Source: Dermanyssus gallinae (lineage: Eukaryota > Arthropoda > Arachnida > Mesostigmata > Dermanyssidae). From it: DNA of 64,000 bases. Numbering within the stretch: position 1 is the first letter of the stretch; every line of letters starts with the position of its first letter. Where the stretch lies: contig QVRM01000318.1 in assembly GCA_003439945.1 (NCBI GenBank), positions 1 through 64,000 of the forward strand, written 5' to 3'. This document shows, piece by piece, positions 12,641 to 25,145 of the stretch. The notes under the pieces were generated by a model, which worked only from the letters and a program-made list of their open reading frames with translations, was not told where the DNA came from and did no database searches. Position numbers and translations under genes: made by a program.

Positions 12641-13816
12641 AGGAATCGTGTGCATTAGATTACTGTCCTAAGATTACATAGCTGCGAGGTGGATTAGTGG
12701 CAAGGCTGCAACCTTTGAGGTCAAGGCTTTAAACTCAAAGTCGTCTACCCTTAACTTAGTCGTTATGGTTACCTGTGTCAGGTAATGTAAGTGCCGACGT
12801 GGACTGCAATAGACCATGACTAAGATTCTCCAATCGTAATCACTTCTCATAGGGAACTTAAATGAGCTTTATGTGATTCTTGGATTGACTGTGTGCCAAA
12901 ATCAAATTGGCTCTATGTGATGGGTATTTCTTTTTGTCCAAAGTTGGCACCATAGTGAATACAAATAGCTCTGACTTTTTCAAGACTTTTTCTTAGCCCT
13001 AACTTTTTCTCACCTCGACGCTTGACGCAAAATTGATAACTCTAAGCGCTTTTTAAATGTTAAGTAAAAAATTGCCTTAAATTCTGATCAATGGCTATTA
13101 TTTCAAATAAATGTAGTAGCCGCTGTTGGATGAGTAAGATCGGGTGAAAGGACGATGGTTAGCTGAGGGTTCAATCAATAACGCGGGCATTGAAATCAGA
13201 ATTTAGTTTGTGTGTGTTGGTGGTTGGCATTCATTTTAATCACTCCTTAATACATTGAGTGAGGTATATGAATCTTACATTTGATCACTATATGATTTGA
13301 GTTCAGACCGGCGTTAGCTAAGCTGTTTTCGATCTATTCATTTAGCAGTAGTTTATTAGTACGATAGGAATATAAGTTTTAATTTTATTAAAGTTTTATT
13401 AGACGGAATAATGCATGAAATGCATAGTTTAAATGTGGCAAATGTTGTCAATTAATAATGAATTCATTAGTTACACTACTGAAATAGCAGAATCTATGCA
13501 AAACATTTAAGCTTTCTATATCGATAATTCGTGTTCGAATATTATTAATACTTTTGAAGAAGATGTATTGCTTAGGTATTTTCATCCATATAGCTTTTAG
13601 TGCATCTAGCGAGCTAAACGTTTTAAGCTAGAAATACATGCATGTTGCGTATGTTATTCCTGTTTTCTTACTTGTCAAATCGTCAGCACAATACAACCTA
13701 CTAAGGAGACAACTAATTTTATCGATTTTGATTGTGATCACTGTAAATCATCGGTGAAAATTACTAACAACTACTGTTTGTGTTGTCGCTTGTGTTGGGT
13801 TCTTTCTCACGAGCAG

Positions 13817-13996
13817 GACAAGGCGTCACAAGACAAAGAAGAGATGCGAACGCTGACGGAGCTGCTGAATCAATACGCACAATCAGGCATTCCCCCAGTA
13901 CCTTTTGGCCCTCAGAACTCCTACGCGATGGGTAGCGAGGACGAAAGTCTTCTCTACATTGAGGACTCCTGGAGGATGATTGTGGACTCGCCAGAG
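13817..13996 (+). CDS. PLEKHG5: PLEKHG5-like RhoGEF, exon just before the DH domain
   Basis: Residues 1-60 of the model. The acceptor TTTCTCACGAGCAG|GAC and donor GAG|GTATGA give a phase-0/phase-0 exon of exactly 60 codons. It starts with a charged, probably helical segment (KEEMRTLTELL), then IPPVPFGPQ, and ends in an acidic stretch leading to YIEDSWRMIVDSPE. The last motif matches the LEDSWRELID segment that directly precedes the DH domain in vertebrate PLEKHG5 and is a good family marker. An acceptor 3 bases upstream (CGAG|CAG) would add one Gln. The upstream partner exon is not settled. Confidence 0.85.
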
Positions 13997-14085
13997 GTAT
14001 GAAGTATGCGAGACAGCCATATAGCTAGTTAGTAGACAGCAGTTGTTCAAATACGATAAACCAACAACGACAAACGTTCACGTAC

Positions 14086-14133
<48 letters not shown>

Positions 14134-15551
14134 GTGTACATCGTTTTATTTTAATTTATTGGGTGCGTGGAATGTGCGAATACTATCAGCATTTAAACAT
14201 GCTCCAGGTACGAGAATGTCGCGTAGAACTTATGTGTATCATCAGCTATCGTCTGTTTTGTTTTCAGCCATGTAGTAGATGCAACGTATATTTTTCTTTG
14301 TTTTTTCAACTAGCTCGTTTAACCCCGATCATACTACGGATGCACAATTTGAGCATGTTAAGTAATGCGCGATTCAATCTAAGAGTACGTACAATACATG
14401 TCCAATACCTATCCCATCGCCGCCAGTTTACATCACTGTGTTTCAGACCCGTAGTTCAGGTAACGAGTACAGCCGGCTTACATGCGTGAGCGTTTGGGCA
14501 TGCGTACGCGGCGACTTGACTAAAATTCGATTGCCCGGCGTTCGGTCATGCCCATGGGCTATCGAGGTTGAAGGTCTGACCTATTTGATATATGTTCCCC
14601 CACAAATCGAATCCGTGTGCCGACAACGGCGAAGCAGCAGAGAAACAACTCATTCTCGCTGCTTTAGTTGTTGTTGTTTGGCTGTTGTTGTTGATTCTGT
14701 TTGGCATAGCTCTCTGCAACACCCAAACCGACAACAAAGAACTAAAACACCAGATCTATCTGAGATTCGTGCTTCTGATGGTAATTGTTTGTAACTGTAG
14801 CACTAATGCTGCTGCTGCTGACATCTCTAATTCTAACCTAACAAGCAGCCATATGGCAAAGGATTTCTATTCAGCCGCTGCTGCTGCGACGATAGGCTTA
14901 CTTGTCCAGTTGGCTGTGTGGCAACAGACAGTCGTGGTTGGTGGACTAATTTCTTATAGTCCCTTTCTGTGGCCTTAAATAATCCTTTGTCCAATTCCAA
15001 TCCTGTGTGTCCAAGAAATAAACTTGCAAGCAATCACGTCCTTAGTCGTGCCCGCCCGCAAATCGTGTGCTACATGTCTGATAGAGACGGCGGCCTTGGT
15101 TTATATATTTCGTTTGAGATGGACGGCGGTTAGGATTTTTTCATCGGACCGTCTTCTCGGCCGGGGATGGGACGGCAAATTGATTTAAATTTAGTAATTC
15201 CTTATTGAAATGTATTGACATGCCGAACTTCTCAGAGCAAGCATCGGACGGCAGCAGTTTGAGATGGCGAAGAAGTTGCGTGAACTTGATATTTCGTGAT
15301 TTTGCTGGGAAACATTTTTCGAACGGACACGTCCTAATGGTTTAGCCGTAGACTAGCCTAGTCAATGGGAGAAAAAATACATGTGCTGCTGGCAACCACT
15401 TATCTGCGCAGATAGAGGTTTTATACCTTTGCCTAGGTTGGTACCTAGACTAGGTATATACATATATATTAGCGCCGGCTGACTAGTGGATCGATATTTA
15501 ACTTGGGTGCACAAGGTGATCCCTTGGGCTCGTTGTTGGTCTGCGTTACTT

Positions 15552-15591
<40 letters not shown>

Positions 15592-15936
15592 CATATGTGC
15601 ATATTTTTCATGCATGCATATACAGGTAGTTGATCATCAATTAGTAACGCAGCGCCGTATTGTAGTATGTACTTGTATGCACTATCGTTTCTCAAATCGC
15701 GTCTCTTGCTTCGACAAACTTTCGAACTATTGGTTTCCGTTGTTTATATTGTTCTGATTGCTATCATACCTAGTAGTTGCTGGCGGGAGTGGCTTCGATT
15801 ATGCTTAGAAAGGAAAGTTCTTGCAATGAGAGTTTGTAAAAGATTATTCTACAGGTTGATCGTACGTTTGGCCAATCTCTTGTTTTGTTGTGTGTGTGTG
15901 TGGATAAAATAATTGTGCATTTACAATTTGTTGCAG
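13997..15936. other. Intron
   Basis: Intron between the pre-DH exon and the first DH exon, bounded by GTATGA and TTGTTGCAG. Holds (TA)n at 14090-14131 and 15552-15585. A 128-codon frame at 14592-14978 has a hydrophobic segment but no other sign of being a gene. Confidence 0.8.
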
Positions 15937-16083
15937 ATCCTGGACAAGCAAGTTCAGTCTCAGCAAGAGGCCCTTTGGGAGCTTCTGGCCACGGAGGCTT
16001 CGTATATCCGCACCCTCAAAGTGGTGGTCGAGCTCTTTCTCTCAACGCTATGCAATCTGCAAAACAACGGTCTGCTAAATGAT
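15937..16083 (+). CDS. PLEKHG5: PLEKHG5-like RhoGEF, DH domain exon 1
   Basis: Residues 61-109; 49 codons, phase 0 at both ends, with a strong acceptor (TTACAATTTGTTGCAG) and a consensus donor (GAT|GTAAGT). It encodes conserved region 1 of the DH domain: EALWELLATEASYIRTLKVV (residues 71-90). The Glu-Ala-x-Tyr motif there packs against switch I of the Rho GTPase in known DH-GTPase structures. The exon ends in NLQNNGLLND, close to NLQESGLL in vertebrate PLEKHG5. This is one of the clearest homology signals in the window. Confidence 0.95.
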
Positions 16084-17189
16084 GTAAGTTGTTCGGGCGT
16101 TCTATTGCATTCTTTTTCTAGGCGCAGTGTTTCTAGGCCTATAATATCGAGGCAAAATTGCTATTTTCTTAGACATTTTAGTAGGCATTTCTCTTTTGGC
16201 GGATTTCAACCCAGTATGCTCACGTACGTGGTGTTGAGGCTACATTGTTTTCGCATCTACGATGTTTTGTACGGTGTGCGCTAACGGGACTGCTTGAAAT
16301 GCAAGTCACGCCGATCTAGACTGACAGTATAGCGACGAAAACTCAGGATTGCATTTCACGAGTCTCAGTGAGGCGTTGGCTTATCCAGTGAGTGCGGACG
16401 AATATTAATTACAACTGGCACGCACAAGTCTTGCATCTTAGGGATCCGATGACTACCTAGAACTCAAATAGCGGACAACAGAGATGCACGGGTAAGTGGT
16501 ACGTATCTGCAGGAAGATCAGCAAACATGAAGCCGATTACGAGATTGACGGCAATAGCTATGGAGACACTTGGACATATCACTTCTTCTGGATTGTACAC
16601 TAGATATATAACTTCTCCAACGTATCAGTAAACGTCAGATTATGTAAGCTGGTGCAGAAGCGGTCTGTGTGACGGTGTTCAGATAGATCGCAATTTTCGG
16701 TAAAGAATACAAAAAGCTGTGGTATCCGTAGTTGTCGCAGTCAGTCACAGGAAACACAGCTTTGGGGAATGCTAAATGGAGGCTGACTACCAGAACCGCA
16801 ACCAGATTTCGAATGTAGTTTCCTAGGGGACGGAAGAACGCGTGGGATTCGAGCTCGGAACGACATGTTCAAAATGATGTGCTTTCGTTTAACATTGCAC
16901 TGTAAGATCTACAGAAAATGAAGCAACACGCGTGCATGTAATTATACTCACAAACGAAAATAATTACACTAATTGTGACGGCAGTGTGATGAGGAGGATG
17001 ACGCAGCCCGCCCTATGTGTAGCAGTGTGGTAGCTAGCTTAGGAATCTGTTCATCTCGTATTGAAACTTGCTCCGCCACCACCACCATCACGTCACCACC
17101 AGCACCGCCTGACGCTGACGTACAGAATTTTCTCAAAATAATTGTTGTGCCCAAACTAATAGATGAGCTGGCTGAGACGTGACATAGAA

Positions 17190-17262
17190 CTCAACAACAA
17201 CAATAACAAGAAAAGCAGCAAAACAACAACAACAACAACAGCAACAACAACAACAACAACAA
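17190..17262. repeat. (CAA)n microsatellite
   Basis: Imperfect then pure CAA repeat, followed by a short GA-rich stretch. Confidence 0.9.
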
Positions 17263-17869
17263 ATCGACAGAGAGAGAGCGAGAGATCGTTACTTAAGGCC
17301 GGCAGGTTGGTGACACGTACGGCAGCACCGCTACCAGCTGACTCGAGCCGTTTTAAGTTCGAGTGTCCTCTGCACTGCGCTGACAAAGAATTCTGACAAT
17401 ACAGCAAAATGCGAATGTCCTTTACGCCGCTAAGTACGTTTCAGTTAGCTGGGTCAGCAGGGGACGCGGGGGCAGAGAGGAACAGCGTGTCACAGCGGCA
17501 AGAACCGTCAAACAGCGACGCTCGAGGAAAGATTCAGGAGAGTTCTGGAGTTGCCCATCGACGTATCCAACCAAATCTACGGATGTCGCCGTCGCCCGCG
17601 GAAAAATGGTATTTGTTTCTTCAACTGCTGCATCTAGGCTGGGAGCAGCGTTTTGCAACGAAGACAGCTGGCAAGATTGCGTGGTTGTTGGCGTCTTGCG
17701 ATTCATTGATTTCCTCACTGCCTTCCCCCACGATAGGTCCGCTCGCTGGTGGTGGTAGCGGGGGTGATGGTGATGGTGGCGGTCGTTATCGTAAGAACAC
17801 AGTAGGCACCAGCCTGTTTTTGTACAGTGCGTTCGGGGGTCTAGCAAGGCTCATGCGAACTGCTATAGT

Positions 17870-17887
17870 GTGACGGCCGGCCGTCAC
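17870..17887. repeat. 18-bp perfect palindrome
   Basis: GTGACGGCCGGCCGTCAC reads the same on both strands. GC-rich in an AT-rich intron; could be a dimeric protein site or chance. Confidence 0.9.
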
Positions 17888-18380
17888 GTTTGCAATGGCG
17901 TTCTGCTACTAAACATGCGTCATTGTGTAGCGTGGTAGTGCTATCGTGCCGTTATTTGGCCTGGAGCGTGTTCAGGCAGCAGCAGCAACAGCAACAACAA
18001 CAACCAAAACAATAACAACAACAGTACACACATACAACCATTGTTGTATCGCGGGACCCTCTCTGTACGCTTGCTGGTCAGCGGCGGGCAAATGCCGAGC
18101 GCTTGGCATGTTCCTCGTCAAAAACATTACCACATATATTGCAGTTCCGCCCTACTTTGAGATTCAAAACTTTCGTCAGGAAAGTCGTTGTCGTCGTCGG
18201 CGGCGGCGGCGGCTTTTTCCCCGGCGGGTGCTAACAACTTCAACAATAGCAACAACGACAACAACAACAACCATGACAGTAAAAACATAATTTTGTGATC
18301 ATCTTATTGTTATTAGGAAACACACATTTCTAGGCGTAAATAGGGCCCCAGCACTAGGAGTAGTGGCAGCCAAATTTACA

Positions 18381-18606
18381 TTTCTTTTTTAACTTAATGG
18401 ATGGTAATGCACCATTTCTCTTTATTGAGACATCTGTGCTCTCCGTTTTTTTTTCGATCATGGTCAATTTTTAGTCCACTCCGGCATTCACCTTGTTTAA
18501 ATTGAGAACCATGAAAACCAATTTAGAAGTGGCCGGTCTGGGTCTCGAGCCCAGGCCTCCTGAATGCAAGGCAATGGCTTTTGCCACTAAGCCATCTTGC
18601 TCGGTT
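18381..18606 (-). mobile_element. tRNA-derived SINE, family A, copy 1
   Basis: Read on the minus strand, the head at 18606-18528 resembles a tRNA, with an A-box-like TGGCTTAGTGG and a B-box-like GGCTCGAGACC. A shared body of about 140 bp follows, ending in an A-rich tail (seen as T-rich on +). The same arrangement recurs at 25146-25363 and 56578-56802. SINEs of this kind are transcribed by RNA polymerase III and copied by LINE machinery. The head-body junction and the body sequence are conserved among the three copies. Confidence 0.85.
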
Positions 18607-18923
18607 AAGTTTCTGATAGTCAGTATATATATATGCGACGTTTTGTTCGTTTAAATAACTAAGTCAATGCGATGGTCGAAATGGTCGAATAGCTACGTCA
18701 GCGACGTGTTGTTTATCGCTGCTGCATCGGATGTATGCAGATGGTAACCTCTTCCTAAAATGGCCGTAGTTTCCGACCTGCTGCTCAACAAGGCGCGCAA
18801 CATTGGCACAGTACACCTGGGATTACTAGATCATCGTCGTACACAACAACGAACTCATCATTGACCTCAGGGGTCCTGTGTGTACGGTGAAGCGGTAAAC
18901 GAAAATAGGAGTGAGGTAACATA

Positions 18924-18947
18924 GCTATTCGCCTCGTGGCGAATAGC
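18924..18947. repeat. 10-bp hairpin with 4-nt loop
   Basis: GCTATTCGCC, TCGT, GGCGAATAGC: an exact stem of 10 bp. Small enough to arise by chance. Confidence 0.85.
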
Positions 18948-19590
18948 CCAGTTATTGTTGCGGTGCAGGGCCACGTACTCTGCGCCGCAGCAGCAGGAAA
19001 CAGGTAAGGCTCGCCCTCCGCGGTCCGGACTCGACAGTACCAGAACTGCTTCCAGTGTTGGATGTTGGCGGATGATGTATGTCTGTCTGTAAGTGTGTGC
19101 ACGTGATATGTGTGAGAAGTCTACGCGAAGCATGATTTGCCCCGTAAGCGTACAACGAGGAACGCTCTCTCTGGCTTAATGAATGACGCCACAGCGTTTC
19201 CCGTTGAATGAATGCCATATTGCCCTGCCGTGTTTGCGCCATACTTGCTGACGCATGACGGATCCCGGGCGACAGAGAGATAGAGAGAAAGAATGAGGGC
19301 ATGAGAAACGCGATGATTCGACCTTCTTCGAGAACAAACCGCGTTCGAGATTACTATGTGGTCGCTGCGACCAATACGATACGAATCGCCCGAGCAAGCT
19401 CTCCCCAATATGGCGGCAGCTATCTCTAAAGAGAATGCCTTCTTAATAGGTTACTAAACACTGCGATATGATTCTCCCGAATCTATCGTATTGTCTTTAT
19501 GCGTCAGCTTAATTTGCTTTCTTGAAAAAGTACTCGGTGCCTTTGTGATCGCAGTGACGTGGTATAAATATAGTCACAGTAAGGTTGGCA

Positions 19591-19593
19591 ATA

Positions 19594-19655
<62 letters not shown>
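19591..19655. repeat. (TA)n microsatellite with interruptions
   Basis: TA repeats interrupted by TACATA and AATATT units. Confidence 0.9.
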
Positions 19656-21781
19656 ATTGCCGCATGCAACAGTACTACAACAGTGTTGCGCACTGTAGGT
19701 TGCTAAAACATTTGCATGCTTCTTTTTCGTTCAAAATAAAGCCTCTGATCTGATGCATCCCTGTGCTCTTTCCGAGACAGTCACGGTTCTCTAATGCTGT
19801 CACGAGCAGTACACCCCCCGACTTGCTGGGTAGTAGAACATAAGTATGTGATAGAGTAGGTAGCAGTACAACTGAAAACTGGCCGACGCGCCATTGCTAT
19901 GACATTGCAAACGACGCGAATTCACTCTGTCCTGGTGTACAGCTTCTCGTGCCCCCCAGCCCCCCCCCCCCTTCCTTGAAGAGGTGTCGTTGAGTCAAAA
20001 GTTGTAGTGGAGGAGGAAGAGGTCATTCTGCAGGAGACAGCCGTCCGTTCGTGAGGCGAGTTGATAGAGAGGGCCTAGTTAGTACGAGGACTCCAAAATG
20101 GGACAAGAACATCAGCCGGTCCACGAGTCCAGGCGTGCGCGATTACTCGCGATACCTCGTGGTGTAGTTTAACGGACGGTTGCCGGAACGCCGGAAAAAT
20201 ATGAATCATCTGGGATGACTGGGACGTAGAAGCGCGGTCTTTTATGTCCCTGTCATCCCGCGTTGCCTCACTGGTTCGTCGCGGGCCGTGTTGAGCGAGG
20301 CGAAAGTCTGCTACGCTTGAGCAAAACGATATCGAACGACAAAAACCGGACGGAGAATGCGCTTTGGTGACAGTTGGGCCAATTGCGATTGATGATCTGT
20401 CTAGGAGGGGGGGGGGGCTAATTTGTTCCAAAATCGAATATAATTTTATATTCTTATATATTTAATAATAATTTCGTGATTCCTTGTCCTGGCTGGTCCG
20501 TCCTGAAGAAGAGATAGCTGAAGACGCTGGCAGAGGACAAAAGCAGACACAAACCTGTTAAACTGGCAAACCAGCTGACAGCGGCGATTTGGTTGTGTAC
20601 GTATAGTTAGGTTTCTGGCTCTGTCAGACGATTCGTCATTCTCGTCTCGGCCCGCCTGTCAAAACAACAGATCGCTCAATCGGTGTGATTCTGCCTGTCG
20701 TAGTGAATAGTGGTTTCTCGCGTGCAGCACGACTGCTAAGCTAGGCTTGCCAACGAGGAGGAGGCCGTAGATGACTGTGGAGTGGTTAGTGGTGGCCATC
20801 GTGTGGTTAGGTCCTACACACCGTCCTATAGTAGTAGTAGTAATCCGAGTAAGGGTTGCATGCGAGTCTCGCCCAATAGATAATGATACATAGGTGGTCC
20901 TGGGAAGACCCCCACCCGTTCTCCGTCTCTAAAACAGCGGACAATCGCCGACCGGGTTGGACAGCCAACGGCAGTTCCGGTCCGGACATAATGATAGTCT
21001 GCGGAGCCATTGTGTTTGTTTCTCTGTCTCCCCACCCCCAACCGACTAGGAGAGCGGAAAGTCTATCGTTGAATACCAGCCAATGCCCTCTAAAATCGTT
21101 AAAGCCTTGATGAGAAATCGACGTTTTGGTGTCATCGTGCAACGCGAATGTATTGAATTGTGTCAGCGCACACGCGCGAGTCTAGATAAGCAGTACAAAA
21201 GGCGAAATTCATGTATCGACATCGGTTGTATAGGCATTATCTGTCTCTAAATAGAATTATCATATATATAAATACATATGTGTGTGTTGGGTATGAAGTC
21301 GTCGTTGACAGTGAAGGGCCCTGTAAACAAAGGGCCGGCGTCGCGTAGGCGCAGGTTAGATGTGACGACAAGACAATCAGGACAAGGAGCAAGCAAAACA
21401 CTGGCAACAGAGGAAGACGAGAATTCGACGAATTCCATCCAATTATTAACTAGGCTTCAAGCTTGTGACTAACATAACGAAGTCACGTACTAGTAGTATA
21501 TGGACGTACGCCATACGTCTCCTGATAGACCCTATCTACGACGCTAAAACGTAGCAGCGTCAATAGCGTAGCGCTTCTGTTTGCAATTCGAACCGAATCG
21601 CCCCGAAGCTATACCCTACGTTCGGAAAGGTCATTTTCTTTATGACGGCATCCCTCGGACAGTCATCAATCCGAAAGTGACTAGTTCGGTAGCCGTAAAG
21701 AGAGAAATGACGGCAACTACAGGACGGCAACTACGACGCCAATACTAGTGCAAATTGCAACAGCAACTAAAAAGACGACAG

Positions 21782-21812
<31 letters not shown>

Positions 21813-22297
21813 CATAAAATTCCCACCACTGAAACGTGTATCTCTGCATGTAACAGCAGCGGCAAAAAAAACAGAAATAACGAGAGCCACCGCAGCAGCA
21901 GAAACAGTAACAGTGATTTTATGCTGTGGAAGTCCATTTATGGAGGTGTCAATGCGGTGTCAAAGCGGCGAATTTTAGAAACAAGAACGGCGTTGCTGGG
22001 CCTGCTTTGGCTTTTCCCTATTGCTGGTGCTGCTTTAGCGGCTTCGCTGAGTTTGTCTTTCGACAGAGCTTCATGTCGTCTGTTTGTCTCTCGTTGGGAC
22101 GCCGAAAACGACAACGGCGGCGCTCGTTGAGGTTCAACACGGCGGTTCCACCCGCCTCCCGTCGACTCTACCGGAGAGTTTGTAGGATAGAAAAAAGCTC
22201 GCTTCGGTACCACACAGGCCAACAGCAACGGCGGCCAGACAGCCCGAGATCCAAGGCGACAGATAACAACCGATATGCTATCAACTCCAACAAACTA

Positions 22298-22397
22298 CAA
22301 CAACAACAGCAACAACAGCAACAACAACACACAGCAACAACAACAGCACACAACGAATACACGACAGCAACAACAAACAACAACATCAACAACAAGC

Positions 22398-22458
<61 letters not shown>

Positions 22459-22465
22459 CACAACA
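22298..22465. repeat. (CAA)n block, + orientation
   Basis: About 170 bp of mostly CAA/ACA triplets, with a pure run at about 22388-22456, continuing with interruptions to 22510. Translates to poly-Gln, Thr or Asn on + and poly-Cys, Val or Leu on -. The opposite-strand counterpart lies about 1.1 kb downstream. Confidence 0.95.
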
Positions 22466-22723
22466 ACAGCAGCAGCAACAACAACATCAACAACGAACAA
22501 CAACAACAGCGTATGTGCTGTTGTTCTCGAACAGACAGGTGATTTGCGAGTCAGGTGGCCATTATTGTGGCGGCACTCGCTATCACCATCACCACCACCA
22601 CCACCACCCCTGCCACCTCATTGGTTTGAGCATGCCGTTCCTATAAGCTTCAGAAAGAGGAACGGATGCCGGCAGTCAGTCACGTGTCGGCTACCCCTGC
22701 TGTCTGTTCGGTTCGAATCGCGC

Positions 22724-22905
22724 TGATGATGATGATGATGATGATAACGGCAACAACGTGAATGGCGACCGACCAACTAGCGAGAAACACCACGACGACG
22801 ACGACGACGACGACAACGACAAAGACAACGATAATGATGATGATGATGATCATGATAAGGATGAGACTGGTGATGGCAGCGGTGATGATGATGATGATGG
22901 TTGAT
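22724..22905. repeat. GAT/GAC trinucleotide block
   Basis: GATGATGAT, then GACGACGAC, then GATGATGAT runs, separated by short unique pieces. Confidence 0.85.
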
Positions 22906-23375
22906 GGTGATCAGGGCGCGTTAAACGTGTCCAACACACAAATAAGCCTGGAGGTTCTCCTACAGCCTCTCCGCCCCCTACCCCTTCACCCCCCCCCCCA
23001 CCCCTTCACGTTCGTCCGTGCTCACATTAGCTTGCTTTCAGCTTCCAGGTTCTCTGCTGTCGTGTTCTTGTTGTTCCGCGCTTTTCCTTTCGTTCTGCTT
23101 GTTCTGGCTACGTCTGTTGTTGTTGTTGTCGTCGTCGTCACTGTTGCTGTTGTCGCTGTTATTTGTGTTGGCATGATTCTTGTTGTTGTTGGTGTTGTTG
23201 TTGTTGATGTTGTGGTTGTGGTTGTGGTTGTGGTTGTTGTTGGTGATGTTGTGGTTGTTGTTGTTGCCCTCGCCGCACCAACAAAAAATAAACGCAGCGG
23301 ACATATTGCCACAAGCGGCAGCAGCAGCAGCAGCCCGACATTGTTACCATTGACCAACCGATCACAGATCACGAA

Positions 23376-23413
23376 AACAGAAGGTATACGGACCAGACGG
23401 TATACCTTCTGTT
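23376..23413. repeat. 14-bp hairpin with 10-nt loop
   Basis: Arms 23376-23389 (AACAGAAGGTATAC) and 23400-23413 are exact reverse complements. Confidence 0.9.
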
Positions 23414-23612
23414 CTAGAAGACGGCACCATCTACCAAGCAGAAGACGGCCCGTGCACACACTTATTTCGTTTGTTCTTCGACTAGCCCTGACATCATGCA
23501 GCCCTGACATCATGCAGCCCGGCACAGACAGACAGACAGACATACAGACAGTGCGGCAGACACGTATTTGTTCTCGTCACACCACCACCACACACCCATC
23601 TTCCACCCCATT

Positions 23613-23664
23613 ATTGTGTTGTTGTTGTTGTTGTTGGTGTTCTGTTGTTGTTGTGGTGTTGGTG

Positions 23665-23697
<33 letters not shown>

Positions 23698-24018
23698 ATG
23701 TGTTGTTTGTTGTTTGTTGTTGTTGTTGTTGTTGTGTTGTTGTTGTTTGTGGTGTTGTTGCTTGTTGTTGTTGTGTGTTGTTGTTGGTGTTGTTGTTGTT
23801 ATGTTGTTGTTGTTGTGTTGGTGTGTTTTGTTGTTGTGTTGTTGTTGTGTTGTTGGTGTTGTTGTGTGGTTGTTGTTGTGTTGTTGTTGTTGTTGTTGTT
23901 GTTGTTGTGTTGTTGTTGTTGTTGTGTTGTTGTTGTGGTTGTTGTTGTTGTGTTGTTGTTGTGGTTGTTGCTTGTTGTTGTTGTTCGTGTGGTTGTTGTT
24001 GGTGTTGTTTGTTGTTGG

Positions 24019-24060
<42 letters not shown>

Positions 24061-24128
24061 GTTGTTGTTGTTGTTGTTGTTGTTGTTGTGTGTTGTTGTT
24101 GTTGTGTTGTTGTTGTTGTTGTTGTTGG

Positions 24129-24173
<45 letters not shown>

Positions 24174-24175
24174 GT
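23613..24175. repeat. (TTG)n block, about 560 bp
   Basis: Long imperfect TTG/TGT/GTT repeat with occasional phase slips (GTGTTG), which give open frames in all + and - phases: poly-Val, Cys or Leu on +, poly-Asn, Gln or Thr on -. It is the reverse complement of the CAA block at 22298-22465. Confidence 0.95.
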
Positions 24176-25145
24176 CGTCTGTTGTGTTGCTGTTGTTATC
24201 GTTTGTTGTTGCGCTGTGGTGCTCATGCATGATAGACCAACCGTGCCAACCACTGCGCACGACTTTCCGTCTTCTAGTTTTTGCCATCATGATGATATAC
24301 GGCGCTACAACCATGCACCAATCACACGCGGCCCAACGTGACCGACATATGCCAGAGATCACCGCCGTGCGGATCTGCGATTGTACTACTGTACTCCGAT
24401 AAATATAATATATATATAATATATGTATATATAAATATATATATATAAATCTGTTAACATGTTATATTAGTCTAAGTATTTAATTTCAATGTATTTGTTT
24501 GTAAAGACATCATAACCAGCAATATTGAGACTGCCTCTGGTGATGATCTAGTTCTTACTTGATCTGTCTTTTTATGGCCTTTTTTCATCTGGACTAGTTA
24601 GTTACCGGTGGCTAGTTTTAGGTTTTTACATGTGTTGTTTATTATACTCGCCCGGTCCACCCAACATTTCTATACCTATATAAAGTGCCTATTTTGTTTT
24701 TTTAAATATAATGGTCCTATTTGAAGATTTGGACAATATGCCAGCCTACCACGTCGCTTATAACTCCGATGTTAGGTCGTAAACATGAGAATTAAGATCA
24801 CTCGTTGGGTGTCAATCAAAAGCTGGAAAGAAGAGGAAAAAATAACCTGCCGTTTTGTTACTGATCGCTGCAGTAACAAAGCGTAGCAGTTCAGACACTT
24901 TGCAAAGCTGTTGTACAGTTAATAGGCGGAGCCCTTCTAATGTCCCGCACGCTAGATGAGCAAATGCTATACGTGCAATGGAGTTCCGAGTGCTTGCATA
25001 TTTATCCGAGTGCTGTGTTCGAAGAAGGTAGCCATATACCCAGGGGAAGGCAAGACGCCCCCTGATCGATAGCAGAGCGTGTGACTGGATCAGCTTAAGT
25101 GCCGCCCCAAACGAGGATTTCAGATTGCAAGGTACCCTTTTAACC

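Larger units (their letters stand above)
8907..13816. other. Probable intron with minisatellite and tRNA-like remnants
   Basis: No confident exon. Contains the perfect hairpin at 9609-9663, the 19-bp minisatellite at 10477-10628, a CTG/TGC block near 10275-10320, a B-box-like GGTTCGAACCC at 10732-10742, and (TA)n tracts at 12157-12179, 12277-12302 and 12609-12639. There is also a degenerate tRNA-like stretch at about 12684-12750. From 12750 to 13800 the DNA is AT-rich without visible structure. Confidence 0.6.

Noticed and set aside
12684..12750. tRNA-like TGGATTAGTGG…TTTAAACTC
   Set aside because: The A box is fair but the B box is degenerate; at best a very old SINE.
21926..22726. 266-codon frame with a long Gln tract
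   Set aside because: The Gln tract is the (CAA)n block. The parts before and after show no family, no splice support and lie in an intron that interrupts the DH domain.
22762..24402. 546-codon open frame, the longest in the window
   Set aside because: It is mostly translation of GAC/GAT and (TTG)n repeats (poly-Cys, Val, Leu); long frames exist on both strands and several phases over the same repeats.
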